Source: JBDTMC01 sp039934475 (GTDB lineage: Bacteria > Acidobacteriota > Terriglobia > Bryobacterales > Bryobacteraceae). Taken from it: 19,595 bases of DNA. Shown here in pieces: positions 1 to 7,088 of the stretch (its first letter is position 1; every line of letters starts with the position of its first letter). Position numbers and translations under genes: made by a program. Below the pieces are notes generated by a model that was not told the DNA's origin, searched no databases, and saw only the letters and a program-made list of their open reading frames with translations. The stretch spans positions 1 to 19,595 of the forward strand of contig JBDTMC010000098.1 of NCBI GenBank assembly GCA_039934475.1, given 5' to 3'.

Positions 1-144
1 GCCGTTGTATCCACACCGGTTGTGGGGACTGGCAAGGTCTATCTGCCGCAGCGGACTAAGAAGACAGAGCTTTTCGAGGGCGATCCCAAGGAAGCGGCGG
101 CAAAACTGGTGGAGCGGTTGAAATTCGAGGTACGCGTCCTATGA
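1..144 (+). CDS. etfB: Electron transfer flavoprotein subunit beta, C-terminal fragment
   Basis: The reading frame is open from base 1 and stops with TGA at 142-144, so only the last 47 residues are in the window. The visible tail (AVVSTPVVGTGKVYLPQ, then a charged stretch, ending KLVERLKFEV RVL) has the character of the C-terminal arm of EtfB, which in this family wraps around the alpha subunit. The main support is context: its stop codon overlaps the start codon of a clear etfA in an ATGA arrangement, the usual etfB-etfA order. EtfB binds AMP structurally and, with EtfA, carries electrons from flavin dehydrogenases such as acyl-CoA dehydrogenases. The AMP-binding part lies outside the window. 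Confidence 0.8.
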   Translation, partial: AVVSTPVVGTGKVYLPQRTKKTELFEGDPKEAAAKLVERLKFEVRVL

Positions 145-1121
145 GCGGCGTTTTGATTTTAATGGAGCAGGCCGGATCCTCCTGGCACCGCATGTCCTGG
201 GAGACCCTGGCCGCCGGTCAACAACTCGGCGCCGATTTGAACCTGCCCGTCTGGGCCGCTGTCGCCGGTAACGGACTGGCGGCGCTGGGTTCAGAGCTCG
301 CGAGCAAGAAGCTGGACCGTGTCTGTCTGGTGGAGCACGGTTCGCTCGAATACTACACCCCGGACGGCTTCACGGCCGCCTTTGAACAGTTGATCCGAAA
401 AGTGGACCCTTCGGTCGTTTTACTCCCGCACACCTATCAGGTGCGGGACTTTGCGCCCAAACTGGCGACACGGTTCGGCCGGCTGCTCATCAGCGACGCC
501 ATCAGCTACCGCAATGACGGCGATGGACTCACCTTTGTCCGTCAGCTCTTTCAAGGCAAGTTGAATTCCGATGTAAAGAGCGTCGCCGGCGGCATCACGT
601 TTGCCTCCCTGCAAGCGGGTGCGTACCGCGCCGAGGCTCTACAGTCCGGCTCCACGGAAACGGAAGTCTTCGTCCCCGAGCTTGCTGCCGATCAGATTCG
701 AGAAGTGCCGGAAGCCCCTTTCCGCGAATCCGCCCGCGCCGTGGACCTGACTACGGCCGAAATCATCGTTTCCGTAGGCCGCGGCATCAAGGAGCAGGAC
801 AACATCGCCATCGTGCAGGAGCTCGCCGACGCGATGCATGGCGAACTGGCCGCCTCGCGCCCCATCTGTGACAACGGCTGGCTGCCGATGGAGCGTCAGG
901 TAGGAAGTTCGGGTCAGACGGTCTCGCCCAAGCTCTACGTGGCTGTGGGAATCAGCGGCGCCATCCAGCATCTGGTGGGAATGAAGGGCGCCAAAACCGT
1001 GGTCGCCATCAATAAAGACCCCCACGCGCCGATCTTCGAAATTGCCGACTACGGCATCGTCGGCGATCTGTTCGAGGTGGTTCCCGCCCTCATCGACGCC
1101 GTCAATAACGCGCGCGGCTGA
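141..1121 (+). CDS. etfA: Electron transfer flavoprotein subunit alpha
   Basis: A 326-residue protein of normal length for EtfA. Residues 1-190 form the N-terminal ETF domain. Residues about 205-326 form the FAD-binding domain, with VGRGI (212-216) and the family signature around 264-296 (PKLYVAVGISGAIQHLVG, then KGAKTVVAINKDPHAPIF). The conserved R/Q/SGQT and INKDP elements that contact FAD are present. EtfA/EtfB is a soluble heterodimer that accepts electrons from acyl-CoA and related dehydrogenases and passes them to the quinone pool or, in bifurcating versions, to low-potential acceptors. The start ATG overlaps the etfB stop by 4 nt, so translational coupling is likely. The downstream gene begins 5 nt after the stop and is probably in the same transcript. 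I cannot tell a bifurcating from a classical ETF without EtfB. Confidence 0.95.
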   Translation: MSGVLILMEQAGSSWHRMSWETLAAGQQLGADLNLPVWAAVAGNGLAALGSELASKKLDRVCLVEHGSLEYYTPDGFTAAFEQLIRKVDPSVVLLPHTYQVRDFAPKLATRFGRLLISDAISYRNDGDGLTFVRQLFQGKLNSDVKSVAGGITFASLQAGAYRAEALQSGSTETEVFVPELAADQIREVPEAPFRESARAVDLTTAEIIVSVGRGIKEQDNIAIVQELADAMHGELAASRPICDNGWLPMERQVGSSGQTVSPKLYVAVGISGAIQHLVGMKGAKTVVAINKDPHAPIFEIADYGIVGDLFEVVPALIDAVNNARG

Positions 1122-1126
1122 TCCGG

Positions 1127-1924
1127 ATGCGAATCAAAGCCGTTATCTTCGACTGGGCTGGGACCGTTGTCGATTACGGCTCCCGCGCCCCGGTGGCGGC
1201 CTTCACCGAATTGTTCCGCCGCCATGGCGTCGCCGCCCCGCCCGCCCTCACGCGCCGTTTCATGGGCTGCCACAAGAGAGATCACATCCGCCTGATGCTG
1301 GACGACGCGGCTTTCAGGGCGGAATGGCTACGTGTGAACGGCGCCGACCCCGATATTGATTCCCTCTACACCGAATTCATTCCGATTCAGCTCGAGATGA
1401 TCGCCCAGCATGCCGACGTCATTCCCGGAGTTCCTGAAGTGTGCCAGGAACTACGTTCGGCGGACATTCGGATTGGAACTACAACGGGCTATGTGCGCGA
1501 ATTGATGGGCGGACTGCTGGACGCCGCCGCGGCCAACGGTTTCTCCCCCGATTGCGTCGTTTGTGCCGATGAAGTCCCAGCCGGCCGCCCCGCGCCGTGG
1601 ATGGCTCTCCGCGCGGCCATGTTGATGAATGCATGGCCCATCGCGGCGTGCGTCAAAGTGGGCGATACGGTAGCGGATATCGCGGAGGGCCTGAACGGCG
1701 GCATGTGGACCGTTGGCGTCACGCAGACCGGGAACGAACTGGGGCTGTCCGCCGAACAGGCCGCCACCCTGCCTGAAAAAGAACTCGAATCGCGCCTGGA
1801 AGCAGCTCGCCATCGCTTCCTCCGCGCCGGAGCTCACTACGCCATTTCCTCGGTGGACGAACTCATTCCGGTCCTCGAGGAGATCGAAGCGCGCCTGGAA
1901 GTGGGCGCCCGACCCTCCACGTAA
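1127..1924 (+). CDS. phnX: Phosphonoacetaldehyde hydrolase (phosphonatase, HAD superfamily)
   Basis: This 265-residue HAD hydrolase matches PhnX along its length. The nucleophile motif is DWAGT (9-13), with Ala two residues after the catalytic Asp9 as in phosphonatases. The cap-domain Schiff-base lysine is in MGCHK (Lys50), 41 residues after the nucleophile, the same spacing as Asp12/Lys53 in the Bacillus cereus enzyme. TTTGYVREL (118-126), PAGRPAPW (151-158) and KVGDTVADI (177-185) supply the remaining phosphate and Mg2+ ligands. PhnX cleaves phosphonoacetaldehyde to acetaldehyde and phosphate, the second step of 2-aminoethylphosphonate breakdown. Its usual partner, the PhnW transaminase, is not in the window. 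Only 5 nt separate it from etfA, so it is probably cotranscribed with etfBA, which is an unusual setting. The start ATG has only a weak Shine-Dalgarno sequence inside the etfA end. Confidence 0.93.
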   Translation: MRIKAVIFDWAGTVVDYGSRAPVAAFTELFRRHGVAAPPALTRRFMGCHKRDHIRLMLDDAAFRAEWLRVNGADPDIDSLYTEFIPIQLEMIAQHADVIPGVPEVCQELRSADIRIGTTTGYVRELMGGLLDAAAANGFSPDCVVCADEVPAGRPAPWMALRAAMLMNAWPIAACVKVGDTVADIAEGLNGGMWTVGVTQTGNELGLSAEQAATLPEKELESRLEAARHRFLRAGAHYAISSVDELIPVLEEIEARLEVGARPST

Positions 1925-1928
1925 GACG

Positions 1929-2162
1929 TCACGATTCGTCGTGTACACCGTGCTGGTTAATGACTTCGTCCAATTCAACCAGCCGGCGGTGACGATCCAA
2001 GGTCGCCCGGCAGCCGGCACATTCGCAGAGATGCGTGGTCAGCAGGTCATCCTTTTCCCCCTCATCCAGTAGGTTAAGGATGGAATGCAAGGACGGATGA
2101 CCTTCTGTCGGCGAGGCATCAAAGAGAAACATGGCTTCCGTCGTATAAGTGTTGTCAGCCAA
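1929..2162 (-). CDS. Small zinc-finger (anti-sigma-type HxxxCxxC) protein; 5' end possibly frameshifted
   Basis: The frame reads from a TTG at 2162 to a TGA at 1929 (77 codons); an internal ATG lies at 2132. The product holds HLCECAGC followed by RATLDRHRRLVELD, an H-x3-C-x2-C arrangement plus amphipathic helix. This is typical of zinc-binding anti-sigma (zf-HC2/ZAS) domains, which normally hold an ECF sigma factor inactive. There is no membrane segment and no sigma factor gene nearby, so the role is unknown. Neither start has a convincing ribosome-binding site. A second frame starts at ATG 2236 (MTDSKPSPKEQIYPWRGQVS and on) and runs into this one near 2162. A single extra base in the GCTTGG stretch at about 2160-2165 would fuse them into one protein of about 100 residues. 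It converges on phnX, with 4 nt between the stops. Confidence 0.45.
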   Translation of the reverse strand: MADNTYTTEAMFLFDASPTEGHPSLHSILNLLDEGEKDDLLTTHLCECAGCRATLDRHRRLVELDEVINQHGVHDES

Positions 2163-2333
2163 GCCTGAATCTCAACGGAAACCTGGCCTCTCCAGGGGTA
2201 AATTTGCTCTTTTGGGCTAGGTTTACTATCGGTCATTAGAGCTCAACGGGACTGGTACTACTCCGTAGTGGTGTGTGGTGTGGATGCAAGTTCACCGTGC
2301 TAACGTAAGGGCAGATCGTTGGAGGAGAAGCCA

Positions 2334-4763
2334 TTGACCCTGTTTCACAATCGCCGGCTATTGTTGTGTCTTGTCGTTTCGCTAGCCTCGCTGCCGGGTT
2401 TGTACGCGCATCAGCCGCACGACGCCCTGCTAATCACGGCAACGTCTCCCAACTACGCGGTCGATCAAACGATGATCGTCACGTCCGACTATCTCTCGGT
2501 TTCCATCGGCGTCTATGCGCCATGGCGGTCAACGGACGGCGGCAAAACGTTCTGGGTCATGCGCGACTTGCCAAACGCGCCCGTGAATTCCGTTGATTTC
2601 TCCCCCGTCTACGCCGCTGACCGGACTATCTACATTGCCGGAAATGAGGGCCTGTTTCGCTCCACCGACGGGGGTGACTCCTGGGCTCCCATCGGACCCA
2701 CGGCCGGAACAAGTGTCATAGACATCGCGATCTCGCCTGGCTTCGCCACTGACGGCACATTGCTTGCGATCACTCTCTCCAATCAGTGCTGGAAATCCAC
2801 TGACCGTGGCGGCACCTGGACGCAGGTCTCCGCGCCCGCCGCCACCCTCAGCCGGATCGCATTCAACCCGCGCTATCCCATCGAGAAAACAGTCCTTATG
2901 GGCACCAGCGCCAGTGGGCTGTACTATTCCGGCAATCTGGGCGGCGCCTGGAACAAGCTGACCCCAGCCTGGAAGAAGGTGACGCAGATCCTGTACTCAT
3001 CGTCCTTCGCCACAGACCGGCAGATTTGGGTCACCACGCTTGGCGGCGGGGTGTATCGCACCGCCAACGCCGGCTCCGTCTGGGCCCCTTCCAATTCCGG
3101 TATCACCGACCTTAACGTCAACAGCATCGCCGTGTCACCAACCTTCAACTCCGATGGGATCGTCTACGTCGCGTCTCGTAATGGCGTGTTTCGCTCCACC
3201 AACTCGGGGCTAAGCTGGACGGCCGCCAGCCAGGTGACCCGCGAACTTTCCACTCAGACCCAGTCGCATTACCGCAGCCTCGCTACGGGCCGGCTGAATG
3301 GGAGCAACTACCTGTACGTAGCCATGTTTGAGGGGCTCTGGTCATCCACCGACAACGGCAATTCGTGGGTCGATGTGGATATGATTCCTGCCTACCTGAT
3401 CCGGAAAATTAGCGTTTCCGGCACCTATGCTACCGACCACACTGTTTTTGCGACCTGTTATGGGGGAGGCGCGCTGTGGACCGGTGATTCCGGCCAGACA
3501 TGGGCCTACAAGAACATCGGGCTGGCAAACTCCTATCCCGATGGCAACGCGATTTCGCCCAATTTCAGCAACGATCACAAGGCGTTTTTGGGAACCGGCG
3601 CCGGCGTGCAAGCGTTTAATGGGACGGCCTGGGGGCCAACGCGCAATCTGGGTGCCAGAACGTACGTCCGCGCGCTAGCGGTCTCGCCCAACTTTGCCAT
3701 CGATCATACGGTGTTTATGGGTTCCGATAACATCGACACCGGCAACCCGGTTACGGTCGTCTACAACGGCCAAGTGGTGCCGAATCAGGGTGTGTTCCGC
3801 TCCTCCGACGGCGGTGTTACCTACGCGCCCAGCGGCCTCGCCGGCCCTAGAATCAGCGGGATCGTTATCTCCCCGAACTTCGCCAACGATCGCACGATGT
3901 TCGCTTCCAGTCCGGACGGCGGACTCTTCAAGTCCGTCGATGGCGGCGCCACGTTTTTCCATCTCGTCGTCACGCCGGTGGAGAACTCGATCCTTGAAGT
4001 TGAGATCTCTCCCACCTACCCAATCGACTCTACGCTACTGGCGGCCAGCGCCACCGCGGGCATCTTCAAATCCACCGATGGCGGCGGCACGTGGAGTGAG
4101 ATCCCAGGCAGTTCGCTGCTCACCGGGCTGAATATGGCCTTCTCTCCCGCCTTCGCTTCCGATGCCACTCTTTATTTCGGAACGATGCAGAAGGGTCTGC
4201 TCAAGTCGGTTGACGGTGGACAGACTCTGCTCCCCACGGGCTTGCCGAACGCGTTTGTTATGAATGTCGTCGTGTCGCCGAACTACCTGGCAGACCAGAC
4301 CCTGTTCGCCACTACATACCAGGGCGTGTACAAGACGACGAACGGCGGCACATCCTGGAACTACACGTTCAATCCAGCGCGCATGGAGCAGAATCGCGAA
4401 GGCAACATCACTACCGCCGGTACCTGGACCCCGATCTCCGCGAATCCGGCCAGCACCCTTAGCGCCCTACAGACCACACAGCCGCTGTCTGCAACCACAA
4501 TCACCTTCACCGGTTCGTCTGTGAAGTTCATTGGTACCAACGGACCAAACCTCGGGCTAATGTCGATCAGTTTAGATGGGGTTTCGCAAGGCCTGGTGAA
4601 TTTGTACTCGCCCACGTCCTTGTGGCAGCAGTCCTTATGGCAAACCTCGGGATTGCCCTGCACTTTGCACACGCTCACTGTGACTGCGGCAACGTCTGGA
4701 ACCGGCAAAACCGGGGTGATTTTCGACGCCGTGGACTACGGCCGGGAAACCTGTGCGCATTAA
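2334..4763 (+). CDS. Secreted Asp-box (BNR/sortilin-like) beta-propeller protein with C-terminal jelly-roll-like domain
   Basis: I place the start at TTG 2334 because GGAGGAG at 2321-2327 is an ideal Shine-Dalgarno sequence 6 nt upstream. The open frame itself begins at TTG 2319, too early for that site. The 809-residue product opens with a signal peptide (MTLFHNRRLL, hydrophobic core, cleavage near LYA-HQ, about residue 25). Residues 30-680 carry about a dozen Asp-box motifs of the S-T-D-G-G-x-S/T-W type (for example 66, 110, 155, 288, 338, 580, 668). These alternate with a second repeat, SPxFxxDxTxF (for example 38, 89, 134, 268, 449, 512, 559, 603, 648). The arrangement suggests one large or two consecutive propellers. 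Residues 690-805 look like a beta-sandwich of the carbohydrate-binding type (VKFIGTNG, ISLDG, SLWQQSLWQTSGL, HTLTVTA, FDAVDY). The sialidase RIP/catalytic residues are not evident, so I predict extracellular binding rather than hydrolysis. Confidence 0.85.
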   Translation: MTLFHNRRLLLCLVVSLASLPGLYAHQPHDALLITATSPNYAVDQTMIVTSDYLSVSIGVYAPWRSTDGGKTFWVMRDLPNAPVNSVDFSPVYAADRTIYIAGNEGLFRSTDGGDSWAPIGPTAGTSVIDIAISPGFATDGTLLAITLSNQCWKSTDRGGTWTQVSAPAATLSRIAFNPRYPIEKTVLMGTSASGLYYSGNLGGAWNKLTPAWKKVTQILYSSSFATDRQIWVTTLGGGVYRTANAGSVWAPSNSGITDLNVNSIAVSPTFNSDGIVYVASRNGVFRSTNSGLSWTAASQVTRELSTQTQSHYRSLATGRLNGSNYLYVAMFEGLWSSTDNGNSWVDVDMIPAYLIRKISVSGTYATDHTVFATCYGGGALWTGDSGQTWAYKNIGLANSYPDGNAISPNFSNDHKAFLGTGAGVQAFNGTAWGPTRNLGARTYVRALAVSPNFAIDHTVFMGSDNIDTGNPVTVVYNGQVVPNQGVFRSSDGGVTYAPSGLAGPRISGIVISPNFANDRTMFASSPDGGLFKSVDGGATFFHLVVTPVENSILEVEISPTYPIDSTLLAASATAGIFKSTDGGGTWSEIPGSSLLTGLNMAFSPAFASDATLYFGTMQKGLLKSVDGGQTLLPTGLPNAFVMNVVVSPNYLADQTLFATTYQGVYKTTNGGTSWNYTFNPARMEQNREGNITTAGTWTPISANPASTLSALQTTQPLSATTITFTGSSVKFIGTNGPNLGLMSISLDGVSQGLVNLYSPTSLWQQSLWQTSGLPCTLHTLTVTAATSGTGKTGVIFDAVDYGRETCAH

Positions 4764-4948
4764 GTCACTAGGAGATGCCTGATGGGGGCTCCTTCGTGTA
4801 ATGGCCCCTTTCCGGACTATTGAATGTGCCCTAAGAATCAGATCATCCTATAAGTCCACTGGATTTTTGGGTTATGCGATCTTTGCTTTGCGCGAGTATC
4901 AAGTCCGAATGGGTATATTGGCTTAGTACTCCATCTCACACTTTGGCA

Positions 4949-4977
4949 TTGACAGACCCGGCTTCAGACGGTACGGT
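4949..4977 (+). promoter_or_regulatory. Sigma-70-type promoter for the sulfotransferase gene
   Basis: TTGACA at 4949-4954 matches the -35 consensus exactly. It is followed after 17 nt by TACGGT at 4972-4977, a weak -10. Transcription would begin near 4984, about 34 nt before the ATG at 5018. This fits that start and argues against the longer open frame that begins upstream of the promoter at 4874. Confidence 0.45.
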
Positions 4978-5017
4978 GAAAGGACTCTCGCGCTACTGGG
5001 TTCGAAGGATACTACCT

Positions 5018-6895
5018 ATGAAAATTCATTCCTTATTGGCCGCAGCGGCATTGTTAACGCTATGGTCCTGCGCCTCGGCAGTCCGGCTTGATGCCGCTAT
5101 TCAGGCGCAGGCTGCCGTCTCACTTCCGTCTCCGCAACCGGTGGGTACGGCGGTGACGATTACCGCGTCCTCGACTAACTCGAACCCTGGTCCGACGACA
5201 TATAAATTTGAGATAGCCTCCGGCGCCGGCGGTTCTTTTGGCATGGTGCGTGACTTTAGTGTCACCAAGACCTATCTCTGGGTTCCGACGACTCCGGAAG
5301 GCGACTACCAGATTCGAGTAACTGCTCGGGACTACCTTGCCGGCGAGTCCTCCCAGGTCATCGTTCCTTATACCCTCACGACAAGAATCAACGGAGGCCT
5401 GGCGGCCTTGACGCTCAGCACACATCCACTAGTGGCTCTATTCAGTGCGCCGCCTTGCGCAGCAGGCAGAACCACCCGTGTACGGTTTGCCAGAACCGGG
5501 ACCGCTGCCTACAGCTTCACCAATAGCCGCCCCTGCGCCTCGACGAGCACGAATTTTCTGGTTGCCGGTTTGTATCCATCGACAAGTTACACCATGTCGT
5601 TTCAGATTCTTACCGGGTCGCAAACGTATACAAGCCCCGGCCTCAGCGTGGTGACCGGTACTGCCCCCTTCGGCACGCCGATCGCTTCGACGTCGATGGT
5701 TGTTCCCGCAGCGGGGCAATCGTCACCGGAGAAGATCGTTTTGATCGGCTTCCCGGGTCCCTATGTTGCGACCGCCTACGACAAGGCCGGTCGCAATGTT
5801 TGGTATTACCCCGACACGTCGAACGGTTGCCAGCTGGTGCGTCCCCTCGCCGGCGGAACCATGCTATTGATCTGTTCGGGGCAGGGCACCGGCACCGGTT
5901 TCTACGGGCCCACAGCCACCCGCCAGCAGATCTTGCGGGAAATCGACCTCGCGGGTAACGTCCTTCATGAGATCTCGGCCGATCGGGTTTCGGAATTCCT
6001 CCAGGCTTTGGGGAAGGACCCGATTGGCCGCTTCAACCACGATGCAATTCGCCTCTCCAATGGGCACACAGTCGCCCTCGGCGACGCGCAACGGGCCTTC
6101 CCAGCCGGCACGCAAGGCGCTGGCACCAGCATCGATCTGATCGGCGCAGTGATCGTTGACCTGGATTCCTCCTGGAATCTGGCTTGGAATTGGAACGCCT
6201 TCGACCATGCCGCTGGAGGAACTCAGCTGGATGCCAACCGGACGGCGATCCGCGGTGAGAAGTGCTCCTACAATGCCAATAACCAGACGCCCGCGGGCTG
6301 TCCTCCCGTGCTTCTCGCCGGCTTTACCACGGCGCGCGACTGGCTCCATTCCAACTCCCTTGACCTCATGCAGGATGGCGCGCTGATCATGTCTATCCGA
6401 AATCAGGATTGGGTGGTTAAGATCGACTACAACAATGGAACGGGTGCTGGTGACATACTCTGGCGAATGGGTGTCGCTGGCGATTTTACCTTCATCAATA
6501 ACCTCGGAGATCCCTACCCATGGTTCTCTGGGCAGCACGAAGCCGCCTGGGAATTTAACGGGACACAGTACCTCTCCCTGTTCGACAACGGCAATACCCG
6601 CATTGGGCTTAACGGGGGCAATAGCCGTGGCCAGGTTCTCCTAGTGGACGAACCGAATCGCACCGCCACATTCTTTCTCAATGCCGACCTCGGTCTGTTC
6701 GCCGTCTCACACGGCAGTGCGCAGGCACTGTCGAATGGCAACTGGACGTTCCAGGCGGACAGAGGCAGTTCGGCGACCCAGGTTCCGGAGGTCCTCCCCA
6801 ACTCCAGTACCCAGGTCTTCAATATTCAGGGCAACGGCCAGATCAGTTACCGGTCCTGGCGGCTGACAGATTTTTATACAGCGCCAAAGAACTAG
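5018..6895 (+). CDS. Exported arylsulfate sulfotransferase (ASST)-like enzyme
   Basis: The start is ATG 5018, with AAGGA at 5005-5009 as ribosome-binding site and a signal peptide directly after it (MKIHSLLAAAALLTLWSCASA). The upstream frame from 4874 lacks such features. The 625-residue product has an N-terminal beta-sandwich region (about 30-215, Ig/Fn3-like) and then a propeller domain (about 225-620) typical of ASST. Four residues correspond to the known Escherichia coli ASST active site (His252, His356, Arg374, His436): His341 in FNHDAIRLSNGH, His444 in DWLHSNSLD, Arg461 in SIRNQDWVVKID, and His507 in SGQHEAAW. His507 would be the transiently sulfated residue. ASST moves a sulfuryl group between phenolic compounds without PAPS in the periplasm. 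Cysteines at 416 and 428 and at 271 and 286 could form disulfides. LWSC resembles a lipobox but has Trp at -2, so a lipoprotein is less likely. The natural substrate is unknown. Confidence 0.85.
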   Translation: MKIHSLLAAAALLTLWSCASAVRLDAAIQAQAAVSLPSPQPVGTAVTITASSTNSNPGPTTYKFEIASGAGGSFGMVRDFSVTKTYLWVPTTPEGDYQIRVTARDYLAGESSQVIVPYTLTTRINGGLAALTLSTHPLVALFSAPPCAAGRTTRVRFARTGTAAYSFTNSRPCASTSTNFLVAGLYPSTSYTMSFQILTGSQTYTSPGLSVVTGTAPFGTPIASTSMVVPAAGQSSPEKIVLIGFPGPYVATAYDKAGRNVWYYPDTSNGCQLVRPLAGGTMLLICSGQGTGTGFYGPTATRQQILREIDLAGNVLHEISADRVSEFLQALGKDPIGRFNHDAIRLSNGHTVALGDAQRAFPAGTQGAGTSIDLIGAVIVDLDSSWNLAWNWNAFDHAAGGTQLDANRTAIRGEKCSYNANNQTPAGCPPVLLAGFTTARDWLHSNSLDLMQDGALIMSIRNQDWVVKIDYNNGTGAGDILWRMGVAGDFTFINNLGDPYPWFSGQHEAAWEFNGTQYLSLFDNGNTRIGLNGGNSRGQVLLVDEPNRTATFFLNADLGLFAVSHGSAQALSNGNWTFQADRGSSATQVPEVLPNSSTQVFNIQGNGQISYRSWRLTDFYTAPKN

Positions 6896-6907
6896 AGGCA
6901 TCTGCAA

Positions 6908-6929
6908 TACTTGCCCTATAGGGCAAGTA
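6908..6929. repeat. Perfect 22-bp palindrome after the sulfotransferase gene
   Basis: The sequence TACTTGCCCTA followed by its exact reverse complement TAGGGCAAGTA lies 12 nt after the sulfotransferase stop. As RNA it folds into a hairpin of 9 bp with a 4-nt loop, but no T-run follows on either side, so it is not a standard intrinsic terminator. As DNA it could be a dimer-binding operator. It lies 160 nt upstream of the next gene. Confidence 0.6.
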
Positions 6930-7049
6930 GTGTTCCCCATAGCAACCTCTTTTCCTTTCGAGTGTTTTAAATAAGGGACTGGTTACCTACGTGCTTACCG
7001 ACTGCGTGGTGGAATGAAGTAGTCTGGAGAAGCGTTGCTGTTCATGCGC

Positions 7050-7072
7050 CAGGGGTCCTTGCGGACCCTCTG
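7050..7072 (+). promoter_or_regulatory. Leader hairpin just upstream of the TIGR03437-type protein
   Basis: CAG-GGGTCC (7050-7058), loop TTGC (7059-7062) and GGACCC (7063-7068), then a bulged T and CTG (7070-7072), form a 9-bp stem. The stem ends 16 nt before the ATG at 7089 and just before the GGGGA ribosome-binding site. It may stabilise the mRNA or tune translation. No known riboswitch was recognised. Confidence 0.35.
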
Positions 7073-7088
7073 AAATCTGGGGAAAACG

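Noticed and set aside
2204..2229. Possible promoter TTGCTC/TACTAT upstream of the Asp-box gene
   Set aside because: Spacing between the two boxes is 14 nt, too short for a normal sigma-70 promoter.
4784..4811. Possible terminator GGGGGC...GCCCCT-TTT after the Asp-box gene
   Set aside because: Only six pairs (one a wobble) with a 14-nt loop and three T bases; too weak to call.
4874..5017. Upstream 48-codon extension of the sulfotransferase frame
   Set aside because: The predicted promoter lies inside it. The signal peptide and ribosome-binding site both place the start at 5018.
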